A stretch of DNA of 64,000 bases. Origin: Tridacna crocea. Lineage: Eukaryota > Mollusca > Bivalvia > Cardiida > Cardiidae. The translations under genes were made by a program, and so were the position numbers. Below, piece after piece: positions 20,821-31,159 of this stretch (position 1 is the stretch's first letter; every line of letters begins with the position of its first letter). Under the pieces are notes generated by a model. That model did not search any database. It was not told the origin of the DNA and saw only the letters and a program-made list of their open reading frames with translations. Location of the stretch: NCBI GenBank assembly GCA_943736015.1, contig OX031061.1:13339290-13403289 (forward strand), read 5' to 3'.

Positions 20821-21655
20821 TCACAGTTTATTGTAAATGCCAATCTCCTTTATGAAAGTGATAATATATTCAACGCTGACAGAATCAAAAAGATTTTTTT
20901 TTCAAACTATCGACGTTGAAATATTTCGAACGCACTGGCTGAAAGTCAACACAGTCTAATAGGATATGTTTTACAGAATAGAGTGCATTGCATGGAATAC
21001 ATTCAGGAGCATCATCTTTGGTCAAGAGCCAGGAATGTGTGATGCGTGAATGGCCAATTCTAAGTCGTGCAATTATCACTTCTTCTCGACGAATGGATCT
21101 GTAAACGGGATACCATTCACCAAGGGATGGTTTAACTGAATGCAGTTTATTGAAAGTATCAGCATCCCACTGGGATTGCCAAGAAGATTGGATATGTGAT
21201 AAAACCGAGGATTTAAAATCAGTGTGTGGAACTTTAAAATCTGAAATGGGAAGGTTAAGTGCATATTTGGCAGACCTATCGGCATTTTCATTGCCTTTGA
21301 TGCCTACATGACTTGGAAGCCAGCAGAACACCAATCTATTCTTAGAAGAAATTTGTGAGATCCTTTCAAGTAAACTGCAGATTAAAGGATTCTCAAGTCG
21401 TTGATTTGAAAGGGCCTGTAATGTTGACAAAGAGTCTGAAAAGATAATAAAACGGTTGGAATTAGAACTTTCAACTAGATTAAGGGCCAGATCTACTGCT
21501 TTAATTTCAGCAGAGAAGATAGAGGAGTTGTTTGGAAGGCGGCATTTTAAGCTCCTTTGTCCATAAACAGCGGCAGCTGCTACAGAATTGCCTTCTTTAG
21601 ATCCATCTGTATAGATGGGTTTGAAGGAAAAATAATGCTCCTTTATCTCGTTGTA
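20821..21655 (-). pseudogene. LINE ORF2 C-terminal region (RNase H), frameshifted near its end
   Basis: Encodes the RNase H domain. Aspartate and glutamate positions are seen as YTDGSKE, SAEIKAVD, FSDSLSTLQ and GNENADRSAK, then the Cys/His finger CIPCNALYSVKHILLDC. An expanded T run at 20894-20901 shifts the frame about 20 codons before the normal end. It is split from the upstream RT by the small insertion at 21667-21874. Confidence 0.78.
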
Positions 21656-21666
21656 TCTAGCATGAA
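21656..21666. other. LINE E3 target-site duplication, left copy
   Basis: TCTAGCATGAA is repeated at 21875-21885. It brackets the small nested insertion. Confidence 0.8.
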
Positions 21667-21874
21667 TGAATGAATGAATGTTGTTTTATGAATGAATGAA
21701 TGAATGAATGTTGTTTTATGGCGCATCGACAGCTTTGGTCATTTAGCGCGCATATCTATGTTAAAAGATAATAAACGTGGAGTTGTTTAAATTGAATAAA
21801 GTTTGAATGACAATAAAAGAATTGAATTAAGAAAATTTAATGCATAAAGGGCATCATCAAGTTACAGGGCAATC
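21667..21874 (-). mobile_element. LINE E3, about 200-bp insertion with a doubled 3' tail
   Basis: Two successive starts of the family 3' end (TGAATG tail plus TTGTTTTATG) occur at 21667 and 21687, then about 170 bp of 3'UTR to GGGCAATC. An 11-bp target duplication brackets the whole. The doubled tail is either slippage or an aborted restart during target-primed synthesis. Confidence 0.75.
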
Positions 21875-23324
21875 TCTAGCATGAAATACAGTTCTATCCG
21901 TGACAGACTTTTTGTCAGACGCAAGGTCAAATCTGAACTCTGCACTGTTTAGTGTCCATGGAGGGATTTCAGAGATTTTAAAGTCCGCAATAGACTCAGT
22001 GTCTATGCCAAGGTTATCCACAATAGGCTCCATGCGGATACCAAATGGAGGAATAACATTTGGTTTCCTTTCAAAAAGACGTTTATATTCAGGTTTAAAG
22101 ACAACGTTATGAGTTGGATTAAAACGATTCGATTTAAGTTTTAAAATATATTGAAGTGAGAGTTTTTCTCTCCTGTAAGAAAGAGAAGGTTCATTAGCCT
22201 CAACATAAAGACTATTGACGGGAGAAGTTCTGAAAGCTCCAAGTACAAGACGTAGACCTTCGTGATGTATAGAATCGAGAATTTTCAGATAGGATTTACG
22301 GGCCGATCCGTATACAACAGATCCATAGTCCAACTTGGAGCGAACTAAAGACCGATAAAGCCGCAAGAGGACTTTACGGTCTGCTCCCCATTCAGAATGA
22401 GCCACAACCTTAAGAAGATTAAGAGCCTTCTTGCACTTCTTTTTAAGTGCAGTGATGTGAGGAAGGAAAGAAAGCTTTCTGTCAAAGATGACCCCAAGAA
22501 ATTTAAACTCTGAAACGACTTCAATTTTAGTTTTGTCCAGATAAAGTTCAGGATCTGGATGAACACCTCGTAGATTACAGAGGTGCATGCACTTAGTTTT
22601 GGACTTTGAAAATTTGAAGCCATTTTCATCAGACCATGTTTGCAATTTGTTGAGACATTGCTGAAGTTGTCTCTCAATAATGTTCATATTTCGAGATCTG
22701 AAGCATATGACGAAGTCATCAACATAGAGGGAATAGTCTACACCAGGACAGATAGCTTTGACTATACTGTTTATTTTCACACTGAAAAGTGTAACAGAGA
22801 GAATACATCCTTGGGGTACACCCATCTCCTGTTCACGGGCTCCCGAGACAGTATTACCAACTCGGACGAGGAAAAGACGTTCATCCAAGAAGGCTGAAAT
22901 AAAAAGAGGAAGACGGCCTCGAAGACCAAAGTCATGCAAGTCTTTCAGAATTCCGTATTTCCAAGTTGTATCGTAAGCGCTTTCAAGGTCGAAAAAGACA
23001 GATACTACATGCTGTCTATTAATAAAGGCTTCTCTAACAAAGGTTTCAAAGCGGACAAGATGATCTATGGTGCCACGCTGGCGACGAAATCCACTCTGTA
23101 CATCAACGATGAGGTTGTTCTTCTCTAAAAACCAGACAAGCCTGTCGTTGACCATACGTTCTAGGGTCTTGCAGAGACAACTAGTAAGAGCTATTGGCCG
23201 ATAGTTAGCAGGGTCACTAGCATCTTTGCCAGGTTTTGGGATAGGAATGACAAGTGCCTCCCGCCAGGATGCAGGAAAATTACCTGACTGCCAGATATCA
23301 TTAAAAATATCAAGTAAAACTGAG
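21875..23324 (-). pseudogene. LINE ORF2 reverse transcriptase region, 5'-truncated
   Basis: An open frame covers nearly the whole RT: PIPKPGKDASDPANYRPIAL, SGFRRQRGTIDHL, FFDLESAYDTTW, MGVPQGCILS and the active-site SLYVDDFVICF. The thumb-like region follows. It lacks the endonuclease part because the copy stops at 23324. No stop occurs inside the retained RT. It is about 1-2% different from the same region at 25032-26477. Confidence 0.82.
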
Positions 23325-23775
23325 AGAATGAATGAATGAATGAATGTTGTTTTATGGCGCATCGACAACTTTGGTCATTTAGCGCGCATATCTATGTTAA
23401 AAGATAATAAACGTGGAGTTGTTTAAACTGAATAAAGTTTGAATGACAATAAAAGAATTGAATTAAGAAAATTTAATGCATAAAGGGCATCATCGAGTTA
23501 CAGGGCAATCCCTATATACTCAAATGTTTTGAATAATAAGAACTGAATTAAGAAGAATGCGTAAAGGGCATTATCGAGTTACAGGGTAATCCCTATATAC
23601 TCAAAAGTTCTAAATGATAAGATTTAAGAATGTGATAAAAAGGTTTAAACTCAATGCTGGTTTGATAAAAAGAAGTTTTTTTAAATGGAAAAGAAATATG
23701 TGTCATTTATAATGTGCATAAAATATGATATTGAGTGGCTGGGCATTCCCTGCCTACTCAACAGTTTTAGATATC
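23325..23775 (-). mobile_element. LINE E5, 3' tail plus 3'UTR
   Basis: An (AATG)n tail at 23327-23345 and about 430 bp of 3'UTR end at CAACAGTTTTAGAT. There the sequence restarts in the middle of another 3'UTR copy without a tail. No clean target duplication was found. Confidence 0.65.
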
Positions 23776-24197
23776 AAGTTACAGGGCAATCCCTATATAC
23801 TCAAAAGTTTTAAATGATAAGATTTAAGAATGTGATAAAAAGGTTTAAACTCAATGCTGGTTTGATAAAAAGAAGTTTTTTTTTAAATGAAAAAGAAATA
23901 TGTGTCATTTATAATGTGCATAAAATATGATATTGAGTGGCTGGGCATTCCCTGCCTACTCAACAGTTTTAGATTAAAAGGCAAGACCGATAATATTGTT
24001 TTTCCTTGGAAATGAGGTTAAAATTGGTAAAGATTGGAGCCTCCAATGGGATCAAATACTCCCATTAAAGAGGTCCTGTCTCCAATGAGATAAGATGCCC
24101 CCAAGAGGGCTAATCCTCCCATTAAGGAGATGTAAACTGAATATTAAAGGAATTAAAAATGTTGTAAAAAGATAGGTAAGAAATTCAATAGTAAATA

Positions 24198-26577
24198 TCA
24201 CAGTTTATTGTAAATGCCAATCTCCTTTATGAAAGCGATAATAGATTCAACGCTGACAGAATCAAAAAGATTTTTCAAACTATCAACGTTGAAATATTTT
24301 AAACGAACTGGCTGAAAGTCAATGCAATCTAGTAGGATATGTTTTACAGAAAAGGTTGCATTGCATGGTATACATTCAGGGGCATCATCTCTTGTCAAGA
24401 GCCAGGAATGTGTGATGCGTGAATGGCCTATTCGAAGTCGTGCAATTATCACTTCTTCTCGACGAACGGATCTGTAAACGGGATACCATTCACCAAGGGA
24501 TGGTTTAACTGAATGCAGTTTATTGAAAATATCAGCATCCCACTGGGATTGCCAAGAAGATTGGATAGGTGATAAAACGGAGGATTTAAAATCAGTGTGT
24601 GGAACTTTAAAATCTGAAATGGGAAGGTTAAGTGCAGATTTTGCAGACCTATCGGCATTTTCATTGCCTTTGATGCCTACATGACTTGGAAGCCAGCAGA
24701 ACACCAATCTGTTCTTAGAAGAAATTGGTGAGATCCTTTCAAGTAAACTGCAGATTAAAGGATTCTCAAGTCGTTGATTTGAAAGGGCCTGTAATGTTGA
24801 CAAAGAGTCTGAAAAGATAATAAAACGGTTGGAATTAGAACTTTCAACTAGATTAAGGGCAAGATCTACTGCTTTAATTTCAGCAGAGAAGATAGAGGAG
24901 TTGTTTGGAAGGCGGCATTTTAAGCTCCTTTGTCCATAAACAGCGGCAGCTGCTACAGAATTGCCTTCTTTAGATCCATCTGTATAGATGGGTTTGAAGG
25001 AAAAATAATGCTCCTTTATCTCGTTGTATCTAGCATGAAATACAGTTCTATCCGTGACAGACTTTTTGTCAGATGCAAGGTCAAATCTGAATTCTGCACT
25101 GTTTAGTGTCCATGGAGGGATTTCAGAGATTTTATAGTCGGCAATAGACTCGGTGTCTATGCCAAGGTTATCTACAATGGGCTCCATGCGGATACCAAAT
25201 GGAGGAATAACATTTGGTTTCCTTTCAAAAAGACGTTTATATTCAGGTTTAAAGACAACGTTATGAGTTGGATTAAAACGATTCGACTTAAGTTTTAAAA
25301 TATATTGAAGTGAGAGTTTTTCTCTCCTGTAAGAAAGGGAAGGTTCATTAGCCTCAACATAGAGACTATTGACGGGAGAAGTTCTGAAAGCTCCAAGTAT
25401 AAGACGCAGACCTTCGTGGTGTATAGAATCGAGAATTTTCAGATAGGATTTACGGGCCGATCCGTATACAACAGATCCATAGTCTAACTTGGAGCGAACT
25501 AAAGACCGATAAAGCCACAAGAGGACTTTACGGTCTGCTCCCCATTCAGAATGAGCCACAACCTTAAGAAGATTAAGAGCCTTCTTGCACTTCTTTTTAA
25601 GTGCAGTGATGTGAGGAAGGAAAGAAAGCTTTCTGTCAAAGATGACTCCAAGAAATTTAAACTCAGAAACGACTTCAATTTTAGTTTTGTCCAGATAAAG
25701 TTCAGGATCTGGATGAACACCTCGTAGATTACAGAGGTGCATGCACTTAGTTTTGGACTTTGAAAATTTGAAGCCATTTTCATCAGACCATGTTTGCAAT
25801 TTGTTGAGACATTGCTGAAGTTGTCTCTCAATAATGTTCATATTTCGAGATCTGAAGCATATGACGAAGTCATCAATATAGAGGGAACAGTCTACACCAG
25901 GACAGATAGCTTTGACTATACTGTTTATTTTCACACTGAAAAGTGTAACAGAGAATACATCCTTGGGGTACACCCATCTCCTGTTCACGGGCTCCCGAGA
26001 CAGTATTACCAACTCGGACGCGGAAAAGACGTTCATCCAAGAAGGCTGAAATAAAAAGAGGAAGACGGCCTCGAAGACCAAAGTCATGCAAGTCTTTCAG
26101 AATTCCGTATTTCCAAGTTGTATCGTAAGCGCTTTCAAGGTCGAAAAAGACAGATACTACATGCTGTCTATTAATAAAGGCTTCTCTGACAAAAGTTTCA
26201 AAGCGGACAAGATGATCTATGGTGCTGCGCTGGCGACGAAATCCACTCTGTACATCAACGATGAGGTTGTTCTTCTCTAAAAACCAGACAAGTCTGTCGT
26301 TGACCATACGTTCTAGGGTCTTGCAGAGACAACTAGTAAGAGCTATTGGCCGATAGTTAGCCGGGTCACTAGCATCTTTGCCAGGTTTTGGGATAGGAAT
26401 GACAAGTGCCTCCCGCCAGGATGCAGGAAAAACACCTGACTGCCAGATATCATTAAAAATATCAAGTAAAACTGAGAGGGAAGTAAAAGGTAAGTGTTTT
26501 AAAAACTGGTAGTGAACTTTATCTGGGCCAGGAGAAGAATCATGAGCTTTATTCAGAGCAGATTTGCTTTAAAAGTG
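24198..26577 (-). pseudogene. LINE ORF2 RT and RNase H half, frameshifted
   Basis: Contains RT (SLYIDDFVICF active site), RNase H (YTDGSKE, AEIKAVD, SDSLST, GNENAD) and the terminal CIPCNATFSVKHILLDC finger. It ends KEIGIYNKL at the TGA at 24200-24198. Relative to the copy at 22793, two bases are missing at about 25952 (GAGA versus GAGAGA), shifting the frame just upstream of the active site. A four-base loss near 26567 separates it from the endonuclease frame. Confidence 0.85.
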
Positions 26578-27926
26578 AAGAGTTTATTATAATGCTCTGA
26601 ATTCGAAGACTTGAAATTAAGCTTTTTCTTTTCTTCTCTAGCTTTATTCCTCTGAAACTTTTCTGAATAGTTTGCAGCGGAAGACTTTTTGCAAAAGGTG
26701 TTAGCAAGAGCATCAGCAATATCCTGGGGAGATTCCAACGAAGTATTGTTAACCTCAAGGTGACTAACAGGGGTCTGGCCTTTGCCATTGATCTTTCTGA
26801 TCATATCCCAGGTTTTTTTAGTAGTAGTTCTACTATTCAACTTAGAGACATATTGTCTCCAGGCCTTGCGCTTACTTTCTTTAATGGTACGACGGGCTTT
26901 TGCCCTGGAAATACGGAATAAGTTAAGATTGTCTTTGGTAGGCCTGAGATTAAATTTTCTAAGGGCCTGTTTTCTGTCTCTGACAGCCTGTTTACAATCA
27001 TCATTGTACCAAGGCTTGTCAGGTCGTTTTGGGTTTGTCGAGGTCTGAGGGACGGACTGTTTAGCTGCATCAATTAATAGGGAAGTGAAAAGTTTTGCAG
27101 GATCATCGCAATTTCCAAATTTATCATGTGTAATGGTCTGTTCACATAGGGTTTCAAATTTATTCCAATTGGCTTTGGAAAGCTTCCATTTCTGCGGTCG
27201 TACACTGCTGGACGGTTGTGTAGATGAAAAGATAATGGGGAAGTGATCACTTCCACACAAATCCTCAGTCACTTTCCAAGTGAAATTGGGAAGTAAGACT
27301 GGGCTGCATAATGTTAAATCAATGGAAGAGTAAGATCCAGTTGCTGGATGCAAGTAGGTTTTGGATTTGTTATCATTCATGAAAGACAGAGAGTTGTTGG
27401 AAATGAAGTTCTCCAACTGTAGACCTCTCTGGTTGGTGTCATTGCAACCCCACATAACATTGTGACCATTAAAGTCCCCAGCTAGAATATAGGGGGATGG
27501 CAATTGGGAAATGAGATCATTCAGATTGGTCTCATTGATAGGTGTGCTTGGGGGGAGGTATACAGAACACAGTGTAACAGCACTGTGTAAAGATAACCTG
27601 ACGGCAACAGCTTGCAAGTTTGTATTTAAAGAGATAACTTTGTGAGGAATGTTGTTGTTAACAACAATAGAAACACCACCTCTGGCTTTTTCGCCTTCGG
27701 TAAAGATCTTGTTGTAAATAGAATGATATTTTATAGTGATATCATCTTCCCGTTTAAGGAAGGTTTCTTGCAAACAAACAGCAAGTGGTTTGTTATCATT
27801 GATTAAAAGTGAAAGTTCGTCAAAGTTTGACTTCAGACCTCGACAATTCCACTGGATTATGGTATCCATAGTGCATGAGGAAAGTATAAAGACTAAGGTA
27901 AAAAATGAGGCCGTAAACCAATGCAT
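26553..27926 (-). CDS. LINE ORF2 APE endonuclease region (frame ends at a frameshift)
   Basis: 457 codons from MHWFTASFF, with the conserved domain from MDTIIQWNCRG. It has the same APE landmarks as 11892-13220: CLQETF, VYLPPS, AGDFNGHNVMW, SSIDLTL, GSDHFPI. The last ~8 residues (FKANLL) are out of the original frame after the four-base deletion near 26567. The endonuclease nicks target DNA to prime reverse transcription in this family. ORF1 lies 15 nt upstream. Confidence 0.87.
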   Translation of the reverse strand: MHWFTASFFTLVFILSSCTMDTIIQWNCRGLKSNFDELSLLINDNKPLAVCLQETFLKREDDITIKYHSIYNKIFTEGEKARGGVSIVVNNNIPHKVISLNTNLQAVAVRLSLHSAVTLCSVYLPPSTPINETNLNDLISQLPSPYILAGDFNGHNVMWGCNDTNQRGLQLENFISNNSLSFMNDNKSKTYLHPATGSYSSIDLTLCSPVLLPNFTWKVTEDLCGSDHFPIIFSSTQPSSSVRPQKWKLSKANWNKFETLCEQTITHDKFGNCDDPAKLFTSLLIDAAKQSVPQTSTNPKRPDKPWYNDDCKQAVRDRKQALRKFNLRPTKDNLNLFRISRAKARRTIKESKRKAWRQYVSKLNSRTTTKKTWDMIRKINGKGQTPVSHLEVNNTSLESPQDIADALANTFCKKSSAANYSEKFQRNKAREEKKKLNFKSSNSEHYNKLFTFKANLL

Positions 27927-27941
27927 TTTAAAATAGACTGG

Positions 27942-29450
27942 TTAAGATTTAATTACAGATGTCTCGGCTTTGGATGATTGCCAAGCGTCAAAATCCTTGT
28001 TCCAAAGATCTTTGGAAGTGGACCAGATAGAGGCTTCTGAATCTGAAGCCTCACCTTCCAGATTTTCAGTATCTGCATCCATGTCCTCTAGCTCCGAAAA
28101 TCTGTTGGAGGTAGGGACAGGATCATTTACTTTGATTGTGATCTCACAAGATCCTTGGTTATCTTTAGATTGTGGTTTAGACTTGGAAGAAGACCTTTTA
28201 GGAGGTCGGGGTGTATGATTGGGATTGTTATCTTTGGATGAGACGTTAGATTTTGTTGTAGACTGTGAAGATGGAGGTTGTGGTTTCTTAGGAGGTGGTT
28301 GTGAAGAGGTAGATGGCTTTGGAGTTTTCCGTGAAGAATTTTGTGAAGGTGTAGATGGCTTTGAAGTTTTTTGAGACGAACTATTTTGAGAGTTTGTGGG
28401 TTTTGAGGATGCCGAAGAGGTTGTGTTTGTTTTAGATACAGATGGAGAGTCAGGAATTAGTTTGTACAAGGTGGATGGAGGAAGAAGTTCTTTCAGTTCA
28501 GAAGCTACATCAGGAAATTTTTGAAGTAGAACTTTTGCAAGAATTTTACAAGTGCTGCAGTCGTCCTTTTCAGTTGACGAGCCAACAACACCTGCATAAC
28601 TAGGACCAGAAGAGGTTTTCTTGCGTTGTTCAAATATTTTCCTTGCCTCTGGAAAGCTAACATTATTGTTATATTTAATTGAAAGAATTTCTTTTTCTTC
28701 CTTCCATACTGGACACTCTCTTGAATAAGTAGAGTGTGCAGATTTGCAATTAATGCAGAGAGGAGGATTAGAACAAGTAGTACTGTCATGGTCAGGTCCT
28801 TGATGAGCACATTTTGAGCACGTTTCTTGGTTCGGACATTTACTGATGTGATGGCCGTATCTCTGGCATTTAAAACATCGCAAGGGGTTTGGCACATACA
28901 CATCTACTTTGACTACATGGAAGCCTATCTTGATAGATGTTGGAAGAACAGGTGAAGAAAAAGTTAAAATGTACGTATTTGTAAGTCTCTGTTTTCGATC
29001 TCTGCGTACAGAAATCCGCTGAACATCGGATACACCTTGTTGTTTTAAGTTATCTTTAATTTCTTGTAAGGAGCTGCAGTAAGTAAGCTCTTTGCATCTT
29101 ATTACTCCTTTGCAAGAATTGAGGGAATGATGTGGGAAAATTTTAACGTCCATGTCAAAGAATTTTGTGTTTTTCAAGAGATTTAGTGCTTGCTGATTAG
29201 TAAAACATTCAACTAAGAGAGTCTGATCTTTCAGTTTTTTGACAGATTTTGGAGTTCCAAGGATGCAAGATATTTGTTTTTCAATAATAAAAGGAGATAG
29301 TTTTGTGATAGGTTTTGAAGAATCTTTGGACTGAATGACAATAAAACGTGGAGAGTTAAAAGAAGAACTAGAAATAGGTTCCGTTTCAGATTCACTATCG
29401 GAAAGGGGGCGCTTGCTTTCGTTGAGCTTGGCTTTTTTTTGGGATGCCAT
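27942..29450 (-). CDS. LINE ORF1 (gag-like protein), intact
   Basis: 502 codons from MASQKKAKLNESKRP at 29450, the same length as 13236-14744. It has an RRM-like N-terminal half, three zinc knuckles and a Ser/Pro/Lys-rich low-complexity C-terminal half ending SIWSTSKDLWNKD... No frame break is seen. The conserved start is preferred over an upstream Met at 29558, which lies in the 5'UTR. Confidence 0.88.
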   Translation of the reverse strand: MASQKKAKLNESKRPLSDSESETEPISSSSFNSPRFIVIQSKDSSKPITKLSPFIIEKQISCILGTPKSVKKLKDQTLLVECFTNQQALNLLKNTKFFDMDVKIFPHHSLNSCKGVIRCKELTYCSSLQEIKDNLKQQGVSDVQRISVRRDRKQRLTNTYILTFSSPVLPTSIKIGFHVVKVDVYVPNPLRCFKCQRYGHHISKCPNQETCSKCAHQGPDHDSTTCSNPPLCINCKSAHSTYSRECPVWKEEKEILSIKYNNNVSFPEARKIFEQRKKTSSGPSYAGVVGSSTEKDDCSTCKILAKVLLQKFPDVASELKELLPPSTLYKLIPDSPSVSKTNTTSSASSKPTNSQNSSSQKTSKPSTPSQNSSRKTPKPSTSSQPPPKKPQPPSSQSTTKSNVSSKDNNPNHTPRPPKRSSSKSKPQSKDNQGSCEITIKVNDPVPTSNRFSELEDMDADTENLEGEASDSEASIWSTSKDLWNKDFDAWQSSKAETSVIKS

Positions 29451-30066
29451 GTTTGTGTGTTTAGTTTCACCACCGATGCTCCCCACCCACCATGGAGCCC
29501 AACGAGGGGACATGGTCCGGGGAAAACCCATTCGCAGACCATGACAGGGATACATCAATGGTATACTCGGTATGAAAGGGCTAGACTGGACAGATGCTTT
29601 CTCGCAGAAAGTCCTACCAAGCTTAGACGATCATTGAGAAGTTACAAATGTCAGCCAAATACCAATAACTTTCACCCGATTGACCCATGAGCCACCGCCT
29701 TCTAGGGCTAAATAAGAAATATAACATCTGAAAGAGTGATGTAATTATGTGGAGAAGATGGTAAATTTAATCGAAAAAAAGATGTAAAAGAAAGCGTATA
29801 TCAGATGTCCTAGGGCAAGGCATGACCAGCCGATTGATCAGGACGGGCCTTCCTGACCTCCCGTTTAGCCCAACTTAAGGCCAAAGTGGTGTGTTGCAAG
29901 TACAGGGCCTAGCCAATCCCTGATGTCGCTCAACCACCAGGATCCCGTCATCAGGCGACACGGGTCGCAGCCCACGGCAAACGGGCAGGTCCTTTTCGGT
30001 GGGGTTTTACCACTCTGCAGGACTACAACCGGGATTTTTTCTATTCCCCCTACCCGGCTGGGGGGA
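29451..30066 (-). promoter_or_regulatory. LINE 5'UTR, complete
   Basis: About 615 bp upstream of ORF1, ending exactly at a target duplication. LINE 5'UTRs carry the internal promoter. The first ~120 nt of the element strand (30066 downward) contain GGGGGAATAG and ATGACGGGATCC, placed as in the tRNA-like monomer at 16426-16560. A functional pol III or pol II promoter is inference only. Confidence 0.55.
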
Positions 30067-30325
30067 GATAAAAAGGTTTAAACTCAATGCTGGTTTGATA
30101 AAAAAAGTTTTTTAAATGAAAAAGAAATATGTGTCATTTATAATGTGCATAAAATATGATATTGAGTGGCTGGGTATTCCCTGCCTACTCAACAGTTTTA
30201 GATTAAAAGGTAAGACTGATAATATTGTTTTTCCTTGGAAATAAGGTTAAAATTGATAAAGATTGGAGCCTCCAATGGGATAAGATACTCCCATTAAAGA
30301 GGTCCTGTCTCCAATGGGATAAGAT
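30067..30325 (-). mobile_element. LINE E1, 5' part after nested insertion
   Basis: Starts with the right copy of the E2 target duplication (30067-30082) and continues the E1 3'UTR to its 5' truncation point at GGATAAGAT. It is immediately followed by the right copy of the E1 target duplication (30326-30341). Confidence 0.82.
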
Positions 30326-30341
30326 GTCTTTGCAGTATGAA

Positions 30342-31159
30342 AATGGAAAATACACTATTGGAATATCATGGAAAGAAGCCCCTGATTTACCAGACAATTA
30401 TGACTATGCTTTAAAGCGGCTAGAAAACACTGAAAGAAAACTGTTAAAGAATCCATCTGTGCTTAATGTGTACAAAGACACTATCAATCATTATGTGAGT
30501 AAGAAATATGTGCAAAAAGTTGAAAGTGTTAAAGGGGAACAGAGATGGTATTTACCACACTTTCCTGTGGTTCGTCCAGCTAGAACAACAACAAAAGTTT
30601 GACTAGTATTTGACGCTTCAGCAAAAATATAGTGGGACATCACTAAATGACATTATCCATCAAAGTCCAAAATTACAAAAAAGACATATTTGACATTTTA
30701 ATGAGATTTCGTAGGTACCCTGTAGCTTTGATCTGTGATATTCAAGAAATGTATCTGCGCATAGGAATAGCAGAACCTGATAGAAAGTACCATAGGTTTT
30801 TGTGGCGTTCATCATCTGAAAATCTGCCTGAGGAATATGAACTCAGTAGTGTTGTGTTTGGGGTCAATGCCTCTCCTTTTCTTGCTCAGTTTGTTACTCA
30901 GAGACATGCTCAACAAAATGCAGAGCTGTATCCCTTGGCAGTTGAAAGTGTTTTAAAGTCGACTTACATGGACGACACCATAGACTCAGTTTTGAGCGAA
31001 ACAGACGGAGTTGAACTTTATAAACAGTTGTCTTTATTATGGAGCAAGGCAGGAATGTTTGCTCGGAAGTAGCTTTCAAACTCTCAAACTGTTTTAGAGC
31101 AAATTCCAATATCAGAGAGGTTACATGAAACAGATCTTAGTCAAGGGGGACTACCCTCT
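30342..31159 (+). pseudogene. Bel/Pao reverse transcriptase, with stops and frameshifts
   Basis: Continues the interrupted pol frame (ENGKYTIGISWKEAPDLP). RT landmarks are PHFPVVRP, LVFDAS, ALICDIQEMYLRIGI, VVFGVNASPFLAQF and the active-site STYMDDTIDS. Lesions: a TGA at 30600-30602, one extra A in the run near 30627, another in the run near 30680, and a TAG at 31070-31072 in place of a Trp codon. The last is followed in frame by the pol connection region. The enzyme is not made from this copy as sequenced. Confidence 0.85.

Larger units (their letters stand above)
20157..23324 (-). mobile_element. LINE E2, 3' half (tail, 3'UTR, ORF2 RNase H and RT)
   Basis: Inserted in E1 with a 16-bp duplication. 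The tail at 20154-20173 is followed by the 3'UTR. ORF2 runs from the stop at 20823-20821 through RNase H and RT, with a small nested copy at 21667-21874. The sequence stops at AAAACTGAGAG (23324), in the RT N-terminal part, where another (AATG)n tail starts. Confidence 0.78.
23776..30066 (-). mobile_element. LINE copy with both ORFs and complete 5' end
   Basis: Partial 3'UTR, ORF2 (24198 to 27926), ORF1 (27942-29450) and 5'UTR to 30066. The 5' end is certified by the E2 target duplication GATAAAAAGGTTTAAA at 30067-30082. It is probably the 5' portion of the E2 insertion, or a second copy fused to it. ORF2 has two frameshifts and ORF1 is open, so the copy is not autonomous as sequenced. Confidence 0.8.
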
